Origin: Dicyema japonicum
Lineage: Eukaryota > Dicyemida > Rhombozoa > Dicyemidae
Direction of reading: 5' to 3'
DNA length: 64,000 bases
Assembly: GCA_011109175.1 (NCBI GenBank)
Contig: RDEW01000001.1
Coordinates: 1,378,360-1,442,359 of the forward strand
Shown: positions 22,780 to 33,934 of the stretch, one piece after another
Layout: each line of letters opens with the position of its first letter
Position numbering within the stretch: position 1 is the first letter of the stretch
Translations under genes and position numbers: made by a program
The notes under the pieces: model-generated
What the model saw: the letters and a program-made list of their open reading frames with translations, nothing else
The model's database searches: none
What the model was told of the DNA's origin: nothing

Positions 22780-23700
22780 AAAAAGATTAAAAAAATATTT
22801 CTTGAAATTCCAAGTAAATTTTTATTTTTAAATATAAATAAAGTTTTCTGTTAATTAAGAATAATAAAATATCATTAATAAAATATTATTAAAATGACAC
22901 TATTCATATTGAATGTTTTTTTGCTACTTTATGTTTTTAAATATTAACGAATTTAACTAAAAATTACACAATTCAACTAAGAAAAATCTGATTATCCAGA
23001 GAACTAATTTTTATTTTGATTAGTTCTTGTGGAGTCCCACGTACGGACGGTGACATTTGACACTTTAAATGTTGTAGGCGAGTTGAAGAGACAGACGATA
23101 TTAATGTGGTAACCAAGAATGTTATTCGGTTCTTCAAGTATCGAAAAATTATTTTAGGCAGTCTAATTTGATTGATTTAAATAAAGTGAAGGGTTAGGTC
23201 AAATTTAAAAGCGTTAATGAATTGGGGTTAACAACACACTTGATTACTTTATCAAAAAATAAATTTTTCTTTATCACCCCTTCTAACCGCCAGTATTTTT
23301 CGATTTTCCAGAATTGGCAGTTAGGAAGAGTCTTACTGTATTTGGTTCTAAGCAGAACTCGAGCTGAACCCAGGCAAGAGAGGAGGTAACCCGTAGTCTG
23401 ATCGTCAAGAAGGTACGATATGCATAGTGGAGAGGACGATTGTCAAGCTAATCACAAGGCTACCTAACAATAAACAATTGTAGCTAATTAAATTAGAATT
23501 TAATAAATCTCAATTGAAGTAATAAAGTGGTTTTTATTAAACCTTGAAATAAAAAGGAATAAAATATATAATAGTTTATTTCCCTACAAAATGATTTTGA
23601 ATCCTGGTTTTTATCCTTTTGAGGACAAAACAACAGCTAAGTATTAAACACAACGAAAACCCAAGATTTTCCTCGTTGTCATATTCTTTAAAAAGCGAAT
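22780..23700. other. AT-rich and repeat-like spacer
   Basis: No gene is seen. The stretch 23370-23460 (acccaggcaagagaggaggtaacccgtagt) resembles 26180-26270 (aaccaggaaaagagaagagac), suggesting two diverged copies of a repeat. Confidence 0.4.
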
Positions 23701-23706
23701 GAGTCT

Positions 23707-24886
23707 TCAACTCTGTATTCTAGGATTTTGACAAACTAGTACTTTGTATAAATTTGACGGTTGGACGTTGACAATCGCAGGTTCTCGGGGCTACAAAGTT
23801 AGAGATGACTCCTTACGACAGAAGGGTGCTTTCCAACCCAGTCGAAGTTCCAATCGCACTGAAGATTCTTCCGGATTATCAGTTTGTGGAAGATACTCCT
23901 CAGATGGGCGTAATCGGGTTTATCAGTAAACCCCAATTCTCGGGAATAAGACAGAAAAGTCTTAAATTCCGCTAAAATAGGCATTGTGACACCCACCTGG
24001 TAAACCGTGACACAAATCTGATATGGAGGTCGCCTGCTTAGACTCCCCAATTTTTCTATATCTGTCTGAGAGGGACTCAGTCTTAATTCCCTGCCAGGGC
24101 AGATTCCCCCGAAGAAAATAGAAAAGCATGTGTCCCAATGACTCCAAGTCATCCCTTCTACTCTGTTCTGCAATATTGCCGAAATAATATGACCTCTTCC
24201 AAGATGACTGTTGATGCTCATATAACGTGCGGTCCCAGTGAGGCTCTTTTGCTCTCTGTAGGGAATATGCTGACCTGTCTCTCTGTTTATGAACTCCTTG
24301 GCCAATCCAAAGTCGACGATATGGATTATATGACTCTTGTTGGGGACAGACTTGTGGCCAATCAGAAAATTCTCAGGTTTGATGTCTCTGTAGACGATTC
24401 CCTGAGAATGGATGTATTCGAGACGTTGAAGCTAGGACAATTACCACGTGGAATACCAGTTGGATGGAAATCATGGCGACAGTCTTAACGGAAAACTTCC
24501 GATTACAGCAGTTGAATAGATTCTCGAGGTTAGGACCAAGAAGTTCGATGACCAAGGCGTTGTAGCGATTGGAAGGACCAAAATAATACACATATGGTAT
24601 TCCATCTTAAATTTATGTGAAAACGAACCTCCACCACGCAGTCTCCCGTAGAATTTGTATTCCAGGTGTAGTTGAGGGGTCTTACACCTAATTTGCTCCT
24701 ATTAGTGATTTGGAACTGATTTACTAATTTTATGGCCACATATTCGTTTGTATGGACGTTTCTCCCCAGTCTAATCTCCCCAAAATTCCCTGATCCAATT
24801 TTTCGTCCGACTTTGTAGCTTGATCCTACCATTAGAATTCCCTTATTTTGATTGGTGTGATAGGAATCGTTAAGTGAGTTATCCAT
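23707..24886 (-). CDS. CSNK1G: Casein kinase I, gamma type
   Basis: Membrane-associated Ser/Thr kinase of the CK1-gamma (gish) subfamily. At least six introns of 23-34 nt are removed to give an unbroken kinase domain: glycine loop [54 protein letters not shown], the CK1 version of the catalytic loop [34 protein letters not shown], the CK1 signature [40 protein letters not shown] and C-lobe [17 protein letters not shown] ... FDWVGKHPS. The gamma-type features are the ILMVG lead-in before the glycine loop and TGQHIPYRE. All catalytic residues visible are intact. The C-terminal tail after a last 26 nt intron is short and ends at a TGA at 23707; the lipid-modified Cys-rich tail of other gamma kinases is not evident. 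Confidence 0.95.
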
Positions 24887-25029
24887 CTATCACAATAAAA
24901 ACAAGATGATTATAATTATTTTTTAAATATTCGATAAATTAATAATTTTAATATTTAATTCAAATTATTTAAACTGGATGCCGTCTATTTTCATTCGAGT
25001 TGAATATTCAATAATTTTTGCTCTATACC

Positions 25030-25460
25030 GGTTAGTTGATTGATCGGAAGGTTGAGGTGGTGACGTACCCTTATTGCACGAGAAGTTTACTTAGCTACAT
25101 GATGTTTGAAAACCCTTGTCTTCTTCTCGTGATCATGGAACATGTGACTGAGTTAAAGACATCGAAACCTGATGTTCTGAACAAAAAAAGTGCCGATCCA
25201 CGTCGGATCCGAGTTCGATTCTTGGCCAATTAAAAATTGAACCTACTTGGCGGATCTGAAGTTGATCCACCTGTTTCATGAGATACCTAGTGCCTGGCCG
25301 TCATCCAAAAAGGACTTATCTCTTTCCTACTTGGCCGGAGGAATTCCCACGATGGTGGATGGTTTGTACAGGATGTGTTTCACTCCGTCCGTAGGAACTG
25401 AAGACTGTATATATCTTTCTAAACGTGATTCAACTCTTAACCTCTTCCAGTATTAAATAA
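25030..25460 (+). repeat. LINE 5'-end copy plus dispersed repeat, copy 2
   Basis: It starts with gattgatcggaaggttgagg and tggtgacgtacccttattgc, the 5' end of the RTE-like LINE, and continues into the block at 25240-25460 that is shared with 20225-20420. The second block is open over 69 codons on the plus strand (25247-25456), but no protein family is recognised. Confidence 0.6.
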
Positions 25461-25533
25461 AAAAGGGGACCACTCAAATTGAAATATGTTTATAAAAAAC
25501 AATTAATTGTAATCTCCATGACAACCATTTCAA

Positions 25534-25993
25534 ATGGAACAGCTGACCCTGCCAGTAATTGTCTCAATTGGACTGTTATGCTGGTTAGTACTCATGATTG
25601 TCATAATTATATTGGTTAAGACGTGTCAAGTATGTAGTATTGTTACTATTAGAATAAACGACGGTGTGAATTTTCCTGTAATTTGTGCAATGACTGCCGC
25701 AACAAATGTGCTGAAATGTCAAGAATGTGTGATTGCGTCGGTGATCCCTGTTTATGGTTGCGTCCAAAACTAGTTTTCCATTTCTCTTGATCTTTCAGAG
25801 TCGTCGAAGATTCTTTGACTGTGTTGCGTGTCATTGCTGCTTCGGTGACGCCTGCATAGTTTATATTTGGATCATTTAGGTGGGAAACACAGAAATTCGC
25901 ATCACTTTAAGTCCTAAACCCCCGAATGTGTCGGGGTGCTGCTGTTGCTATTGGAAAGGGGCTGAGACTGAGAATGGAATTGAATTGTCTTAG
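25534..25993 (+). CDS. Cys-rich single-pass membrane protein, family unknown
   Basis: Not recognised. Four exons with introns of 23 nt (25630-25652), 26 nt (25773-25798) and 21 nt (25859-25879), all GT-AG and all at codon borders, give a 129-residue product. Residues about 7-28 form a hydrophobic span (IVSIGLLCWLVLMIVIIILV) that would act as a membrane anchor or uncleaved signal. The rest is packed with cysteines: RRCEFSCNLCNDCRNKCAEM, RMCDCVGDPCLW, FDCVACHCCFGDAC and a CCCC run near the C-terminus (about 24 Cys in total). The codon-border placement of all introns and the persistence of the open frame argue for a real gene. Spacing of the cysteines suggests metal binding or palmitoylation rather than secreted disulphides if the tail is cytosolic; that is inference. 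Confidence 0.6.
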
Positions 25994-26149
25994 TTTACAA
26001 AATAAACACGACTGTTGTATGATCACGTGAATTTTTCGACTTAAGTGACCAGGCAGTCGGTCCATTCGGTTATTTATCCCCCGGTCTCTTTAAGCGAAAA
26101 AAACCGCTGACTAGCAGGAAAGTAACAATCAAAGCGGTTGCCACGGAGA

Positions 26150-26430
26150 TCAGTCAGAGGATCTAGTGGGGAGGGGAAATTGAAGAACCAGGAAAAGAGA
26201 AGAGACCCGTCTTGTAGTCGTCAAAAAGGGAAGAAGGGGACAGCGACAATGCTGATTGTCCGATCTTGTTCATATAGGTCATTGGTTGGGAGGTTGAGCT
26301 GGTGACATAGATCTGGTACCTTATGGCCTAGTACAGTCAATGTCTTCATCTCCTCGTGGTGGATATAACCTCTCGTCTCCTTTCTAGTGAACTCGAAGAC
26401 GTCAGAAACCAGAGGTTTTGTAATAAGTAG
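26150..26430 (+). repeat. Dispersed repeat with LINE 5'-like start
   Basis: The segment ggaggttgagctggtgacat (26290) is a diverged LINE 5' end. The following block (gtcttcatctcctcgtggtg ... cagaaaccagagg, to 26420) recurs near the right edge of the window at 63765-63860 (cgtcttcattttctcttggt ... aaaaccagagg). Confidence 0.6.
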
Positions 26431-26599
26431 GGCAATTTAAGTGCTAAAATGCTATTTTTATTTTTTATACTTTTTTAAATATACGATTGAATTTGGAATA
26501 ATTATTTTTTAATTTTATTTAAAATAAACATACATTATAAATGCTATAAGTGCTATTTTTAATTTTAAATGCTAATTTTTCTTTAACTGCTAATTTAAA

Positions 26600-27255
26600 T
26601 TGCAGTTAATAATGTGTTTACGGATTCCGAAATTCGCGGAGCACTCCTTCGGTTGAATAACAACAGAGCAACTGGCTATGACAATATTTGTGGGGAGTTG
26701 TTAAAATACGCACCAACCCAGCTAGCAGAAAAGATAACTTTCATATTCAACAAGATATTCAGGACTCATTGTTCAATTGACATCGCGATGGGAGTTCTAC
26801 TTCCTTTACAAAAACCTGGCAAACCTGCAGGTCCAATTGAAAATTTCAAATCGATCGTGCATTTGACCACTTTGCGAAAAATATTGTCGATTACAACATG
26901 TTTTCCGAAAAGATGTGGAGTATTTGGACTCGCAGAAAATTTATTTCCTTAAATCTTCGGATGCGTTTATATAGCGCGTTCATACAACCAGTCCTATTAT
27001 ATAACTCGGGAACATGGGGAACATCAAAAACGGACCGTGACTGACTAGACACATTTCATAGAAATCAATTGATAAAAATTGCGGGAACTAAATGGGCACA
27101 GATTATCAAAAAAGACACTCTCTACAAATTATGTAAATGCAAACCGATAAGCAGAGAAGTAATTACCTCACGCTGGCTACTTATCGGACATGTTCTGAGA
27201 ATGGACGAAGTGATTCCTTGCAATCAAATGATGGAAGATTACTATTATACAAGGA
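26600..27255 (+). mobile_element. RTE-like LINE fragment with internal deletion
   Basis: The plus strand reads RLNNNRATGYDNICGELLKY, LLPLQKPGKPAGPIENF and LTTLRKILS (reverse-transcriptase fingers). It then jumps at about 26930 to the C-terminal region RLYSAFIQPVLLYNSGTWG, TFHRNQLIKI and EVITSRWLLIGHVLRMDEVI. The palm with the YADD site is deleted. It is closely related to the fragment at 52836-53270. Confidence 0.8.
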
Positions 27256-27258
27256 CTA

Positions 27259-27486
27259 CATTTTGATAATGACAAGGCAAATATCAAAAATTATATAAAT
27301 AAAAGAATGGAGGAAAATGGATTTAAACTTATTATTGAAATGACTGAACCAAAAATTAGCCAACAAGATTATTTTTCTCTTTCACGCTGTCAGGCATCCT
27401 ATGCATCTGTTGAAAGAGCAATTAAAATGCTAAAAAATATTTTAAAAAAAGATAGGAACTTCCATCCAGACAATATCAGGCATTAA
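27259..27486 (+). pseudogene. hAT transposase C-terminal fragment
   Basis: An open stretch of about 75 codons without a start reads ENGFKLIIEMTEPKISQQDY then SRCQASYASVERAIKMLKNI and KDRNFHPDNIRH, the hAT dimerisation region. It belongs to a different hAT family from the element at 12.4 kb and directly abuts the LINE fragment upstream. Confidence 0.7.
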
Positions 27487-27559
27487 CTTTTATTATATTA
27501 CAATAAATAAAATTGAAAAAATCCCATTTTTAAGTGATGAAAGGACATTTAAACAATAG

Positions 27560-27975
27560 AAGTCAGGTAGTTGCCGCCCTCACTGCGTGGCTGTTCCTTC
27601 TCAAAATTGCGAGCGAAATTCGCTCAATAGCCAGCGGCGTTCACGGAGATCTCCAGTGCATGAGGTGATCCGGTTTCCAAGACGTCCGAGAAACTCGAGT
27701 GTAGAGGGGGAGTAGGATCCGGAAGTCTCCATAGCAAGGGGAACAAATTTGACATCATCGGGAAGGTCGACTTATTTAACAAGTTTGGCCTTCTCCGCCT
27801 TTACGGATGCTGAACAGGCCCTTGTAGCACTCTCGTGAAGATTTTTCTGGGCGAACGTGTCTGTACATGTCACATCCCAAACCAGTGGTTTCCCGGCCTC
27901 AAATGGAAATATGGTTATCCCGTCCGGTTCAAGAATGGCTGAGTATCCAGCGGCATCCATAGCTCGCCTGACAAT
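27560..27975 (-). mobile_element. Retroelement C-terminal nuclease-like domain (EPDG...WD type)
   Basis: The minus strand reads AILEPDGITIFPFEAGKPLV then WDVTCTDTF, FVPLAMETSGSYSPSTLEFL and RISLAILRRNSHAV. This is a domain often found after reverse transcriptase in invertebrate retroelements. The spaced acidic residues (D of PDG, D of WD) look like a PD-(D/E)XK nuclease, which is inference. Copies occur at 38855-38930 and 51690-52278. Confidence 0.6.
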
Positions 27976-28308
27976 TTCATTCTTCCAAATAAAATTTAAA
28001 TGTTATATTTTATTATTTTAAGTTATAGATTTGACAAATTTAAATGCTAGATTTTATCATTTTAAGTGCTAACTTTTTTAATTATAATTGCTAGATTTTG
28101 TGATTTTTTAGCGCTAAAAAAATTTTTTTAAGTGCTAGAAACAACTTGCCCTAGTAATAAGGAACCATCGGGTACGACAATGTCTGAATTTGAGTCCTGT
28201 CAATCAAATTGAAGAAGGTCAAATAAGGACAGACTCCATTGATGGGGGCGGGGTAATTATTAATAATTTATTCTCGAATGTTCTAATAATAAATAGCAAA
28301 CATCTTAA

Positions 28309-30959
28309 TTAGGTAATTTGTGAAATTCTATTAATGATCTCTTCAAGCAAGCCAACATCCCCGCATATCTCACGATTGTGGCGGTTAATGATATTCCACA
28401 AAGTAAGATGATTCGACAGGTTTCTGAAAATACAGCTAAGGCAAACCTCAGATCCTTGAAATTTTCAATCACGTGCTTTTTGAACATTTCGACGGAACAG
28501 GTAAAGTTGAAGCCTGTCGGAATCCTGGAAGCAAATTCATCCAAGGTACGTTCCACCTTTTCTATGAATTTTATGCTTCTTGTGGAAATTTTACTCCAAA
28601 TCTAGCATTACTGAGCTGGTTACGTTGAGGTTGATCAAGTGGATAGACTGCAGGACTAACAGGATAACATTGGCGGTCGCAAAATCGCCCATTTCTGAAG
28701 AAAGTTTTAAAATTTTAATATATTTTTTGACCAGTAAAATTTGCCGCGTCTAAAATTACCGAAAATCAAACCTTGATTTTCTCGTTTAAAAGCTCCGATA
28801 AGAGCCAATTGGAGAGCAGAGACTCTATCCGCTGAGCTCTGACAGCTCCGTCCGTGGTGAAATGCCTCTTAAACGTGTTATCCTCGTTGATTCTTCCAAG
28901 TTAACGTTTGAGTCTACCTTTTAAAAATTCCGTCCTCGAATATTGGGTTTGCCGTTTTATAGACAATTCGAAGGAGAAAGCGAATTGACTCAAAGATATC
29001 GCTGTCCCGTAAATCGAATAAAAAGTCACTGTTTTTGCTTGAAAATAATTTTTTATTCTATTTTTGCTCAAAATATACTCGCAGCAACGTCATATAAAGA
29101 CTTGAATAGTACTCATCCTGTCTTTTGGCCCTCTCCCAGCTCCTCTTCAAAGACCTCAACAGATTTTCATCCAACTTAATATTAACATTGAAATTACCAA
29201 GTCGTTGTCGAATAATCTACCAATTTTCCCGGTCATTACCTCGTTTTTGAAGTCCATCCCGTAGAACTCTAAGATCCAGACTCTGAGGATTTGAACGTAA
29301 TACTGCTGGTTGTTCCTTATAGTTATTCACACGGCAATGCCTGTATAGCAGTCCCATGTGGGCGACTATAATTTCAAAGAATTCCTCGGGAGCAATGAAA
29401 AAGCGGAATATGTGCAAGATCTGAGCATTTCCGCCGTGAAAAATATTTTCTCTTTGATTTTAGCGGCAAACTACAGGCTGAAGATGTTTTGCAGAAAAGT
29501 CATAAACTGGGCTTTATCCTCTATTTTGGTGGGAAATGAGTCCTTCAATGGAAAGGGGAGAGACTGATAGTTGTTCTCCACCACGAATGAGAAAATCTAA
29601 ATTCACCCCAGGCTGAACTTGAATTGACAGAACTGAGTAATACTTTAGTTGTACCAGGTTTTGGTCCCCGAGTTCTAAAAGTGATCAACTCGAGTACTCA
29701 TTCTCGTAAAAAACTTTGCCAAATTATCCTTTTTGCCAATTGCTTCTAAGGGGTGAGGCTTTCTTTTGCTAACAAAGTCTTCAAAATTAGACTAAATCAG
29801 TAAATGAACGGGGGACCGAATCCAACAAGAAGATATTGTCGTCCTTGCTCAATCTTTCGTAATATAAATAAAATGCCGTCTTCAGTTTTTCGTCGCAATT
29901 CATTATTTCCCCATTCTCGTTATTGAGGTACTCCGGTTAACTCACAAACAACTTTGATCAGCTGACTTGTCCAGACGACGTCAACGGTTGTCACTTTTGG
30001 TTGACTGGGAGACAGTGGGATCGTTCCAGAGCTGTATGGAGAAGTTAATCCTTCCTCTGAGTCATCAGTCGGTGATCGAGACAGATCACTTGTTGGTATA
30101 TCAACCGCAGTCTGAATCGATCGCTGGTCTCCCATAGAAACGAGGGAAGAAAAAGCTGAGTAATTTAAATTAAAAAACAATTTGTGTCCTCACAAGACCT
30201 GGGTGCTTCGAATTCCTGATGTCTCCGTGAATTTGGAACTTCAACTTTAAGTTTCGAAATGAGTACCAATTTGATCTTGTCTTGGCTCATTTTGTGGGGG
30301 GCTTTCGCGGCCAATCCTGTCATCCTCAATTGCGGCATCCCCATTATCGACGAACATGTCTGGAATCGTCTAAAACGGATAACACTTGAGACTCACGGGA
30401 CTTTTATAGCTAGTGATGACTTGGACCTCCTTGTATATCTCTGATAGGGTAGATCTGGCTTGTTTGATGGTGACCCTATTCCGACATCCTTGTATGATGT
30501 CTTTGAAGTCAAATTCAATCTCCGATGTCATTGTGGAGATTAGATCTTCCAAATCCTCCTGCTTACCCCAGTAGTCGGGGGATTCATCAACAACGTCCTT
30601 GTTGTGATCATTCACGAACATGAGAGTCATTCCTAGCGAAAATATTTGATCCTAAATATTTTGGCAACCCAATACACGTGCTGTGACATTATTTGGCTTT
30701 TCGTTGGTAAATAAGGGGTCCACTATGATGATGTTTTTAAGCTACCTTCAAAGTTATCGTAGAAGCAGACATTTCCAAAAATATCGAACAAAATTGAATT
30801 CGGGGACACGTAAAAACAGTTTTTGCTGATAAAGCTCAGTTTTTGGAGTCCATTCGCGCAAAGGAGGCAGAGGGACCAAATGTCGATTTCTTGGTTTGGG
30901 CGGTAGAATATTATATCACTTAGGGATACTAAGTCTTCGTATTCTAATATCTGCTCCAT
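28309..30959 (-). CDS. KNDC1: KIND-REM-RasGEF protein, very-KIND (KNDC1) type
   Basis: Predicted guanine nucleotide exchange factor for a Ras-family GTPase with an N-terminal KIND domain (a kinase C-lobe-like protein-binding module). From the ATG at 30959: KIND with YEDLVSLSDIIFYRPNQEID, IWSLCLLCANGLQKL, ISPN-like VSPNSILFDIFGNVCF and, after 23 and 24 nt introns, DQIFSLGMTLMFVND. An acidic Ser/Pro linker follows (30130-29970). The REM (RasGEF-N) domain has VVWTSQLIKYLNN, FRFFIAPEEFFEIIVAHMGL and, across a 25 nt intron, YYVQILRVWILEFYGMDF. The catalytic RasGEF domain has WLLSELLNEKIKTRQILLVK, KYIKILKLSSEMGDFATAN and a hydrophilic C-terminus ending at a TAA at 28309. At least ten introns of 21-27 nt are supported. 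About 750 residues against about 1750 in vertebrate KNDC1, with one KIND domain instead of two. Joints around 29700-29450 are unresolved. Confidence 0.82.
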
Positions 30960-31084
30960 TTCTGATTTTGAATTTAATTTTACGAGGTTTCCATAGGACT
31001 TATATATTTTGAATTTCCATGGGGGAGGTTACCATGGACTACTCGTTTTCCGAATAAGTGTTTTGAAATATTTTAAATTTTTAT

Positions 31085-31210
31085 TTACTATTGATGGGCA
31101 CGTGGTTTGGTTGTGCACCTGGCTTTTATCGTGAAACTTAGACATTTCGCGCAATAGGGGTACGTCATCACCTTAACAGATGACGACTTATTTATGTACC
31201 CCCAATCCTT
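31085..31210 (-). repeat. Solo LINE 5'-end copy
   Basis: The minus strand carries ggtgatgacgtacccctatt followed by gcgcgaaatgtctaag, matching the LINE 5' end copies at 25048 and 20785. No LINE coding sequence follows it. Confidence 0.6.
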
Positions 31211-31249
31211 ATAAGTGAAGAAAACAAGACAGAGACATCAACTTTGTTA

Positions 31250-31540
31250 GCCGTTTCATCTCATCCCCTATTTATATCCTCCTTAGTGCGTCTAGATCGT
31301 CCTCAGACAATGTTTGAGAGGCCTTATTCAGAACTATGGGTAAGGTAGTTGTCGGTCTTCCACGGAAGCCACCAGTTCCATAGCAATTGAGGTACGTCCA
31401 ATCGTAGAATGTGACAATTTCCATCCAATTTTATATTTGTAGATAATTTATGGCAATGTCCATAGTTTTGAGTTATTTTCTTTGGCCAACCAATTCCAAT
31501 AACTTGGCGCAGTTGATTTCGGTGGAAAGAGTGCAACTTA
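31250..31540 (-). mobile_element. RTE-like LINE C-terminal fragment
   Basis: The minus strand reads LHSFHRNQLRQVIGIGWPKK, then a frame-shifted remainder, and ends near 31265 with codons for ASQTLSEDDLDALRRI, equivalent to DLSSLRHLASD in the intact element. Confidence 0.7.
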
Positions 31541-31629
31541 TTCTATTAAAACAAATATATTAAATTTTTTACAAAATAAAATTTATTGCTAATTTTATAT
31601 ATTTATCTTTTATTTAAAATTGGATTGAC

Positions 31630-31880
31630 TCATGTAGGTAGTCATGGACCATTAGACGGAACCAATGAGGCCTACTCAGAATCTCCAATTCTCAAGAGCA
31701 TATTCCTTGGCCGGAAGTCGGATTATATTTGGATACCTGCCCAAGATAAGAGAAGACGCTCACAAGGATTAACCCATGATCCCAAGACCACTGTAGAACG
31801 AAGCTTGGTATGGAAGTCGTGATCACTTAATTAGAGGATAACTCTTATCCTCTTCTGGTTCATGTGGTTGCAAATTTAAT
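31630..31880 (+). repeat. Dispersed repeat, partner of 5690-5830 in opposite orientation
   Basis: The words gaagcttggtatgga, gatcacttaattaga and gataactcttatc occur in the same order as on the minus strand of 5690-5760. Function unknown; possibly the tail of a retroelement. Confidence 0.6.
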
Positions 31881-31926
31881 GACGTGAACCATAAGACTAC
31901 AAAATTGAAAAATTCTTAGAAAAAAC

Positions 31927-33931
31927 TCAATGTGATTCAGAGTCTGGCTCTTTGCCGCCACTCACTCTCCCCCATATTCTGTCTTGAATGTAAGCATTAA
32001 AGCTATTCAGAATAGATTCGTCATATTCAAGGACCGACTGAATACTCGATAATGACTCATGTGACTCAATCTTCACTTCTTCCATGGCTGATTTAATAAC
32101 TGAGAATAAATCTTCAGCCGAAAGGACATTGCTCTGCTCGACTTCCCCTTCGATCGCCTATTAACAATGAAATACCACTTTTACCGATTCTGAGGACATC
32201 TTTCTTGTAGAACCGTTAGTTTTCTGCTCTTCGGTGAGATTGGGGGATACTTCAGGGATAAAATCAGTCCTTTTTACAGCGTCGGTTAGTGACTCAACGT
32301 CCTTAAATTAAAAGTCGGTGAACTTGGAGAGACTGTTTCTGACAAGAATCATCAACTGGGGTATCCTCCTGAACATTAAGACCGCGTTGTTTCCCCCGGG
32401 TTTCTTCCGTTTCACCATCATCCTGGGCGATTGATGTGATTTTGGGTTTCTTAGTGGCATATTAAAGTACAAGTACATCAAACTGGAACACATTGAAACA
32501 TCGAGAACATTCCAAATAGGGATCTATCCGAAGAGAACATCCTAGCATTTGATTAACTCTACCAACTCGAGTAATGCTTATCCGGTTGATAAGCCGCTGG
32601 AAACTCGGCCGGAAAGTCCTAAATTAGAATATTTACTAATTTGACGGAATTGTAGAGGTCTGCATGGTCGGGTTCATCCAAAGAGCCGTAGAGTCATGAA
32701 TTCTTGAAACTTTGGTTCTCCAAATCCCAGTCTATATCGAAATAATGTATGTTTTAAAACATTAGGGGTTGGATATGTAATTTCACTCCCATATCGGGGA
32801 CTAAAACGAGAGCATGGGGGACAACATTCGCTTCGGTTCATCTGAAATATTTAAATAAACTCAACAGTTGCTTCCTTGTTCGTCCGATCAAGTCTCGGAG
32901 AAAGAGCAAGACGAGGTCTACTATTGGGGACAGATATGACTGTAAATTCTCCCAGTCCGTGAATAATGTGGGAGATGTAGTGCCAGAAGCGAGTTCTTAG
33001 TAACTCGTATTTTTCCAGTATTTCATTCTTTATCTGAATTCATCACAGGAACTCACATATTTTCCACCAACGATGGCAGTGTAATGCTCGTCGACGACGT
33101 AATTATATCGTTGCTGCAATCTGAAAGCGACCGAATCAATTTCGTGGAGGAGGGAGATTCGAGTCCGACTTGAATGGTTACAAGGATAACGTGATGTTCG
33201 AAGGAGCATAAGTGATGGAATCGTAAAAATTCAGGGCATCGAATTTTCTCTTGTAAGCCGATTTGATCCCCGACTTGTAGTTGGTGTAAATTATCATTTC
33301 CCCAATCGTATATTCAAAATCAGAAAAGGGGTCATACGTCTCCTCCTGAAATCAACAAATTGAAGACTTCTAGTGAAGCCAGTACGCGTTCGGCACACTC
33401 CACAAACTTTAGGAGTGTATATATGCGATGATTCAACTCAAAAAACTCGCAATTCGGCATATATGATACGAGATCTTGTTGATTAAAGTATCCTAGGAAA
33501 TGAAGTCACCACTTACAGAACTGGAGTTTTCGGGTTTGTCAAACAGGGAAAATTTGTGTTTGTAGTACTTAGGGAGTTTTGTGGTGAATAATTTTTGCGG
33601 CTGAGGAGGCTCCATACTCCGAATCATCAAGACGATTCGATCACCTAAAATTACGGTCCAGTGTTGACTATGGGGGATGTAAAGGTGTATTTTAGAAAGT
33701 ACAAACCGATAGAACTGAGAAGTTCAGAGTCGTCGATAATTCGTCCCATGTAGACGAGTCGCTGGAATTTTGGTTCGATTTTCTATGAATGAAAATACTT
33801 TGTATACGACACTAGCAGATATGATTGTTTTAAATTCCTCAACGGATGTCTATATATTAGCAAGTAGATACAGATTCTCCAACAGTGAAGTAATATACTC
33901 CAGATCTAGATTTCACTTTTATACATGGCAT
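31927..33931 (-). CDS. Ubiquitin-like-domain protein, BAG6/Scythe-like
   Basis: From the ATG at 33931 the first exons, joined across introns of 34 and 30 nt, encode a ubiquitin-like domain: MPCIKVKSRSGVYYF, TTSVEEFKTIISA, KIEPKFQRLVYMGRIIDDSE and LLSSIG, followed by DRIVLMIRSMEPPQPQ. That is the pattern of an N-terminal UBL followed by a Pro-rich join, as in BAG6. A middle helical block (SLLHEIDSVAFRLQQRYN ... TRFWHYISHIIHGLGEF) resembles the conserved central domain of BAG6. The C-terminal exons (22 and 27 nt introns) are acidic and Ser-rich, with a basic patch KKPKITS and a final helical stretch SILNSFNAYIQDRIWGR, ending at a TGA at 31927. If BAG6, it would act in quality control and tail-anchored protein delivery. 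About 550 residues against about 1130 in human; other UBL proteins are not excluded. Confidence 0.6.
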
Positions 33932-33934
33932 TCT

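Noticed and set aside
23160-23280. Possible second LTR-like element
   Set aside because: No matching terminal repeat or coding sequence.
28305-28556. Hydrophobic minus-strand ORF that looks like a membrane protein
   Set aside because: It arises from reading through 23 nt introns of the KIND-RasGEF gene; removing them gives a hydrophilic RasGEF C-terminus.
30259-30444. Plus-strand ORF with a signal-peptide-like start
   Set aside because: Antisense to coding exons of the KIND-RasGEF gene.
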